A stretch of 64,000 nt of DNA, from the NCBI RefSeq assembly GCF_018991925.1, contig NW_024737068.1, forward strand, positions 5,047,404-5,111,403, written 5' to 3'. The translations under genes and the position numbers were made by a program. A model generated the notes under the pieces. That model had not been told where the DNA came from. It worked only from the letters and a program-made list of their open reading frames with translations, and did not search any database. The DNA comes from Homarus americanus (taxonomy: Eukaryota; Arthropoda; Malacostraca; Decapoda; Nephropidae). Below are positions 58,914 through 64,000 of the stretch, piece after piece (within the stretch, counting starts at the first letter, position 1; each line of letters starts with the position of its first letter).

Positions 58914-58969
<56 letters not shown>
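58914..58969. repeat. (CT)n microsatellite
   Basis: About 27 CT units followed by CTTC repeats. Together with 58495-58556 it brackets the EGF exon. Confidence 0.97.
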
Positions 58970-58970
<1 letters not shown>

Positions 58971-58995
58971 TCCTTCCTTCCGATTTATCCTTCCC

Positions 58996-59033
58996 TTCTG
59001 GCTTGCTGCCCCGAGTGTTTAAAAATATGGCAG
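58996..59033. mobile_element. Terminal fragment of the 1.08-kb inverted-repeat element family
   Basis: GGCTTGCTGCCCCGAGTGTT followed by TAAAAATATGGC matches the right end at 37727-37758 with two or three differences. Only the terminus is present. Confidence 0.75.
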
Positions 59034-59478
59034 CATGACTCACAAACTAATTGTTGCTACACTGAGGCTCCGGCCGACCAATCCCTGGTACCCGCCCTCT
59101 TACACCCAAACTATCAGACTTAAGAAAAATAAACTCTATACCTTAGAGAAGAAACTTGCGTCTGTAAGTTTGTATAGTCTGATCTTGTACCAGACCTCAC
59201 CTTATTGGGTCATAGACAATTATGTATTTTGTAGCTGTTGAAATATATATATATATATATATATACAAAATAATGCTACAGTTACACAGCAAAGGGGTAT
59301 AGTAAATCTGTCCACTCGTAAGCCATTTATGGAATTTACGATACCAAGTACATAGAAATCCTCACTATACACATTCATATCCCTGTACATGTACACACCA
59401 CACAGACAAACACACATACCCACCATAAGAACATAAAAGTACATATAAAAACATAGATACATTCAAATATGTAAAGAC
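59034..59478. other. No recognisable gene
   Basis: AT-rich with a short (AT)n at 59242-59265. Confidence 0.5.
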
Positions 59479-59505
59479 ACACACACACACACACACACAC
59501 ACACT
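59479..59505. repeat. (AC)n microsatellite
   Basis: About 13 AC units. Confidence 0.95.
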
Positions 59506-59650
59506 GTCATAATTAACTTTAAACATTTCAGGTTTGTTTAGGTGTGACGCTAAAAAGGGTTTATAATCCTCTACAATTTTACAAATGGAGAGATGAAGCA
59601 TAATACTGTTGACCCCATAGTTATGTGTTAGGCTCAGCACTCATGTATAT

Positions 59651-59652
<2 letters not shown>

Positions 59653-59700
<48 letters not shown>

Positions 59701-59755
59701 CCTCCAACCACCATCATCAGTCTATAATGTGTATGTGTGTGTGTGTGTGTGTGTA
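59653..59755. repeat. Two (GT)n microsatellites
   Basis: GT runs at 59653-59697 and 59729-59753, separated by about 30 ordinary bases. Confidence 0.95.
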
Positions 59756-60338
59756 AAAAAAAATTTACTCCTTGAAAATCTTAATTACAAAACCTTTGGT
59801 GATCACAATTTGAACACTCGAAGTTGTGGGCTAAGTTTTGGAAACATCTTGACTGCTAAACACGACTCACATTGGTCAAGAAACTTCCATTATAAGTAAA
59901 TCACATATAGAACACGTATAATATAGATCAACACCTCAACCTTTCTAATCACTTAAGTGTTATCAACTTATCACAAAGAGTAACAATAGCAAATAGTAAC
60001 ATGTTCTTCAAGCAATAATGAAAAAAAAACCTAATTCGTGGCATAAGAAAGCCATTTCGTTGGCATGATGTACTGAAGTAATTATACATATCCATTTTCA
60101 TAAACTACAAATGCTACCAAAATTAAATTTAGTTACTCTAAGAGGATTAATTATGCGGAGAAATTGTGGAGAGACGGAGAGAAGAGAACTGGCCGGGCGT
60201 GTAAATTACGTTACACTCTCTGGTGACTCGACTCCAGGTTGATGCCGGGGAAGATAAATTAATATATAAGACGCTGGTGAAGAACAGTAATTGATATTTA
60301 TAACGTGAAATACGATTTCTTTGCTTGTACTTGATTTA
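59756..60338. other. No recognisable gene
   Basis: AT-rich, no supportable feature. Confidence 0.5.
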
Positions 60339-60339
60339 A

Positions 60340-60370
60340 CATACATACATACATACATACATACATACAC
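60340..60370. repeat. (CATA)n microsatellite
   Basis: About seven CATA units. Confidence 0.94.
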
Positions 60371-60479
60371 ACAGCTCACCAACCAACAGTTCACAAAAGT
60401 AACACCCAACACAATACCTCTTGACCTTTCGACAACATATGGCAGAGTTTGGTTTTGTTCCTTACTCACTAACTTGCCC

Positions 60480-60715
60480 TCCCTTGGCCTATTCATATCA
60501 CCACTATATTTCTTCTTTTGTATTCGGTCTGAGAGTTACATGTACTTCAACTTGGTCAGTTGCGGAGTTCCTCAACGTTTCTTACTACTCATACCACCAA
60601 TTATTATTTGTTTTATTACACGCTAATGATCTTGTTTCAGTGATAAACAACTCTAATCGCTTCTGTATAAATGACTCAATCCTTTATAGCTTCTTCACTC
60701 TCACTGTCTCACGAA
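60480..60715 (+). mobile_element. Very decayed LINE reverse transcriptase fragment
   Basis: SCGVPQ (about 60558-60575) matches motif B. After a frame change, LLFVLLHANDLVSVINNSN and CINDSILYS follow, matching LLF..L.INDL and the catalytic FADDSxLYS region, with the first Asp of the YxDD pair changed to Asn. No long frame survives. This is an old copy and its family cannot be assigned. Confidence 0.55.
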
Positions 60716-60784
60716 ATTAACGTGTTAATGTTGGGCTACAGACATTCTCAGAGGATGACCTCATATATAGGCCTGGGTGAATTA

Positions 60785-60960
60785 CAGTCGCCTGCACTTA
60801 TACCTGGTACAGTGGCTGGCAGGTTTTGTGAGATGTGGCACCTCTGTGTTTGTTTACATCGTATTTAAATTCCCGGAATGAACCCAAGGAACCTAGTTTT
60901 AGTTGCCACATCTCACAAAACGCGTCCAGACACTTTAACAGGTATAAGTGCAGGCGACTG
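60785..60960. mobile_element. Tc1/mariner-type MITE with TA target duplication
   Basis: A 176-bp element with ~57-bp inverted ends (60785-60840 and 60904-60960), starting CAGTCGCCTGCACTTATACC on both sides with a few differences inward. TA lies immediately outside both ends (60783-60784 and 60961-60962), the signature of Tc1/mariner insertion. The interior is non-coding, so it would move only with a transposase supplied in trans. Confidence 0.88.
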
Positions 60961-61682
60961 TACATGCAGCTTGGTTCCTATAATGCTGCTTAAACAAATA
61001 AAAAAAAAATGATTAGATATAATAGTGCACAGTGTAACATAAAAATTTGAGTATTTTTCCAATTTATGAAATTGTTTTCAATATATGTGGTCGTAATAGA
61101 ATATACATAAAGTTCGGCAAAGTAGCAATCTGCTACCCAAAGTTGGAATATTATTATTACTGTACTAAATTTATGACCAACAATACGACCCAGGAAAAAC
61201 ATTTCTACCTAAAGTTTTTTCAATTTGCCATTTTTATTGTAATATTCCTAGCAGTATTCGTAAGACAATGGCAGCCATGTATTCAGAAAAAGTTTATATA
61301 TATCTATATATATATATATATATATTTCAGTTTCATCTCTCTTCCATGTTTTTCTACCTCTGCCAGCCCTCATTCTCCTCTCCTTCATCAAGTGCTCTTC
61401 CCTCCCCCACTCACTACACTCTCACTCAACTTTTCTTTCGTATGAAAGGAGAACAACTCTGGGAGAATATAACCCCAAGCTGAACAAGCTTAAAGGAAAG
61501 GAAATGATAATAATGGGTAAATAAATAATTGTACAGTTCATAAAAAGCATGAAAATATTTTTGTTTTGTATTTCCTTTTCATACTTTACGAAGTTTAAAA
61601 TAAAATGTCACTAAAGTAGGACAGGAACTGAGTAACGAGTCCATCAATGCAGAAAATTAGCTTAAAAATTCGCTTTACTCAG
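60961..61682. other. No recognisable gene
   Basis: AT-rich, with a short (TA)n at 61297-61324. Confidence 0.5.
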
Positions 61683-61717
61683 CGGCTGGGACAAGGAGCG
61701 CTGCTGAGCTCCTCCGG
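61683..61717 (+). CDS. Possible 35-base mini-exon
   Basis: A GC-rich 35-base island in AT-rich DNA lies between a TTTACTCAG acceptor and a GGTGAGTTT donor. Two frames are open, including the one that would follow the phase-1 end of the EGF exon. It encodes no domain, and short matches to splice consensus occur by chance, so this is a weak call. Confidence 0.2.
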
Positions 61718-62617
61718 GTGAGTTTGTTCCCCGAATCCTTTTATTACAAAATACGAGAGGAATTTTTACTGTGAATTATATGATTACCAGACGTGTTTAT
61801 ACGTTGCCTGTAAGACTGAAGGCAGGCACTGCTACCCTAAAACCTGGCTAAGGCTGTTGTCACAATGACTTGTGTAATTAGCCTGGCTTCTGGCATAGAC
61901 ACTGATTATGTTTGTTGATACAAGAGTTGACTGTTACTACAGGAGGACAGGACTCTAAATTCAGTGAGTCATGAGCACGTATGTTACCATTTAAATTTAT
62001 TCGAATTAATTATTTAAGAATATTTTGGTTTACCAGCTACTGTAAAGTCCACCCTTAACTACTAATAATATAATATATTGAATGTTTAAGACGAACTAGT
62101 CATCAGTGGAAATATAACACGGTAAGACAGGGAGCCATTTCACTGTTTATATCCCTTTATTCAAAAAATAAATAGTACAACATCATCTTAGTGTATTTAG
62201 GGATGAATGATTAACTAAAAAGTATTAAAATTATAAAGTCCACAAAATCTAAATTTCTTTCCCCTAAAAATGGTTAAAAGTTTGAAATTTTATGCATTAT
62301 ACTGAGGTGACGACCGCACGCTCAGGTCCAGCTGTGTCTCCCCACGACAGAAGACAAGTGAGTGAGATGGCGAGGTTCACTGGTTTGTTCAGATAAATAT
62401 TCAGTGAGTTCTCATATTATCGACATAAAGTGATTTATAAGATGGACGTAATTTATATACTCCTACACGTCTATACACGCCCCAAGAAGCATCTTTACGA
62501 TTTTGTGTTGGACAATATGACACAAGGGACGAGGGATTTTGACAACCCTACCGAGACAACTGGAGCCGTAGTGTTTTTTATGAAATTCATCGGCTCCCTC
62601 TGTGAAGATATTTTCTG

Positions 62618-62619
<2 letters not shown>
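61718..62619. other. No recognisable gene
   Basis: AT-rich, no supportable feature. Confidence 0.5.

Positions 62620-62660
<41 letters not shown>
62620..62660. repeat. (GT)n microsatellite
   Basis: About 20 GT units. Confidence 0.96.
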
Positions 62661-62661
<1 letters not shown>

Positions 62662-62832
62662 CATCAGTGGAGGATCACCAGGGGAATTTGTTATATAATT
62701 TTTGTGTATTTTCTTTCGTCACTGGGAATAAAGTTTGAGTTAGATAAGTTATGTGTATATAAACCTTCTGAATTCACCGAATTTTTCTTCATTTCTATTC
62801 TAAAATAAGATGCATTCGTTCTTATTGGTCTT

Positions 62833-62854
62833 GTTAGGTTAGGTTAGGTTAGGT
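62833..62854 (+). repeat. Interstitial (TTAGG)n
   Basis: Four TTAGG units. Confidence 0.8.
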
Positions 62855-63273
62855 TTATTTTTCACCTCAATATCTTCCATTTAATGTAGTAACTAGTCAT
62901 AAAAACGGACAAATCAATATCTCTCAACATAAACCTGGTTGTAGAGGAAATACAAAATATTCACTCTGGTAACACAAACCAAACTGTCGGCCATATTGCA
63001 ATAAAACAATCACAAAACATAGTCTAAAAGAATATATAAATACGGGCATTATTTCGAGTCTTTCACATTAATAAGGGAAATATTTAATATCTGTAGGATT
63101 CCCGGGTAAGATGGAGGATGTATCAACTATCTTAGATTTTTTCAGAAATAATAATAATTGGTTCATTTGTTTAGCTTTGACCTCCTTCCCTCCCCTTTGA
63201 AGATTCACCAGACGGATTCCTTGTTTGTGCGTTAATGATGGTTCACTGAAAGCCAAGGACAATGAGGACAAGT

Positions 63274-63298
63274 GTTAGGTTAGGTTAGGTTAGGTTAT
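63274..63298 (+). repeat. Interstitial (TTAGG)n
   Basis: Five TTAGG units. Confidence 0.82.
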
Positions 63299-63598
63299 TG
63301 GTATTTACAAATGATAATGTAAGTATATGTCGCCTGTGAATACTTGGAATTTACCTGTAATTATCGATGATACCATGAGGGCAATTAACGTCATTTACCT
63401 TGTTGAATTATACCACAGTCGTTATATGACTGGTAACTAATAATGTCTTTTAGGGAATTATTAATTACCTATACGTATAAGTGTAGAGGTAAGTTAATGA
63501 ATTAAATATCATGATAATTGGATCAACTGGAAGTGGTTTTGGACTGTGTTTGTTTCCAAATTTAGGCTCAATTAAATACTGGTTAGAGTTTCAGGTTA
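63299..63598. other. No recognisable gene
   Basis: AT-rich, no supportable feature. Confidence 0.5.
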
Positions 63599-63604
63599 TG
63601 TGTA

Positions 63605-63638
<34 letters not shown>

Positions 63639-63639
63639 A
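63599..63639. repeat. (GT)n microsatellite
   Basis: About 17 GT units with ATG and CG interruptions at the start. Confidence 0.94.
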
Positions 63640-64000
63640 CTCCCAACACAGTATACAGAGTCTTCGTAACGTGGAATCCTTATGAAGTACAGTAATAGCA
63701 AAACCGATCACGCATTTTGGTAAGTCACCCATGCACTGTACTGTAACTATGAATAAATGGAGTCTACTCAGGCCTGGTAGGTCACTCGCTTTCATCACTG
63801 TATTTCTCTATAATGTTTCTTGTAAGGTAAAACTCCGACCTACTGACAAAGTGGTTTATCGTGTCTGAAGTTGATGTACCTGGAGGCTATGTTGAGAGAA
63901 ACATTTTTTGTAAGTTACTTGTTTGTTGTAATAAATATCCAGTGACTTTAACCCCATTTGCTACAAGGATGCTACTTTTAGTAACTTATTTGGCTAACAT
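63640..64000. other. No recognisable gene
   Basis: AT-rich, no supportable feature up to the window end. Confidence 0.5.

Noticed and set aside
62319..62390. Possible small exon ending at AAGACAA|GTGAGT
   Set aside because: Only the donor looks good; the acceptor is ambiguous and the ~32-base insert has no supporting signal.

Overview
This is animal nuclear DNA, not bacterial. It is AT-rich and crowded with (AC/GT)n, (AG/CT)n and (AT)n microsatellites. It carries decayed LINE retrotransposons, short inverted-repeat DNA transposons, a tRNA-headed SINE and five stretches of (TTAGG)n, the arthropod telomere motif. Microsatellite density, long minisatellites, CR1/L2-like LINEs with a TTCTTATG tail and the TTAGG motif together suggest a decapod crustacean. 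That assignment is an inference; nothing here fixes the species.

Layout. 1-5.8 kb: two copies of a CR1/L2-like LINE 3' end, a pyrimidine tract, a 21-bp tandem repeat, a purine tract and the first TTAGG stretch. 7.5-9.9 kb: 57-, 80- and 45-bp tandem repeats; the 80-bp array is split by a MULE-like inverted-repeat element with an apparent 11-bp target duplication. 10.2-13.2 kb: a nearly full-length but broken CR1/L2-like LINE. 13.8-16.7 kb: a 2.9-kb array of a 15-bp unit. 17-23 kb: small tandem repeats, TTAGG repeats, a SINE and a G-rich tract. 23.1-25.8 kb: two minus-strand LINE copies head-to-tail inside one (AC)n microsatellite. 27-38 kb: a MITE, a 109-bp perfect inverted repeat, a LINE remnant, a 0.3-kb and a 1.1-kb inverted-repeat element. 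38.2-42.3 kb: a 4-kb array of a 12-bp, almost C-free unit. 43.3-43.9 kb: a 17-bp repeat with a 68-bp higher-order period. 44.7-45.2 kb: an RTE-like LINE remnant. 50.0-53.8 kb: a 3.8-kb array of a roughly 21-bp GATC-bearing unit. 57.3-61 kb: a SINE, one EGF-domain exon, an RT remnant and a Tc1/mariner-type MITE.

The only host coding sequence I can support is one calcium-binding EGF-like exon at 58690-58812 (+), with splice signals and 1-1 phase. It belongs to an extracellular multi-EGF protein whose other exons lie outside the window or are not recognisable. The surrounding DNA is therefore probably intronic or intergenic. Most other long open frames fall in tandem arrays or transposon remnants. 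I found no convincing tRNA, rRNA, ncRNA gene or CRISPR array.

The most interesting signals are: a LINE family whose three copies all sit in (AC)n microsatellites and share a 3' hairpin, AATAAA and a (TTA)n tail; the long perfect inverted repeat at 31.5 kb; several uncatalogued inverted-repeat elements; and three unrelated megaminisatellites covering about 10.7 kb, or 17% of the window.
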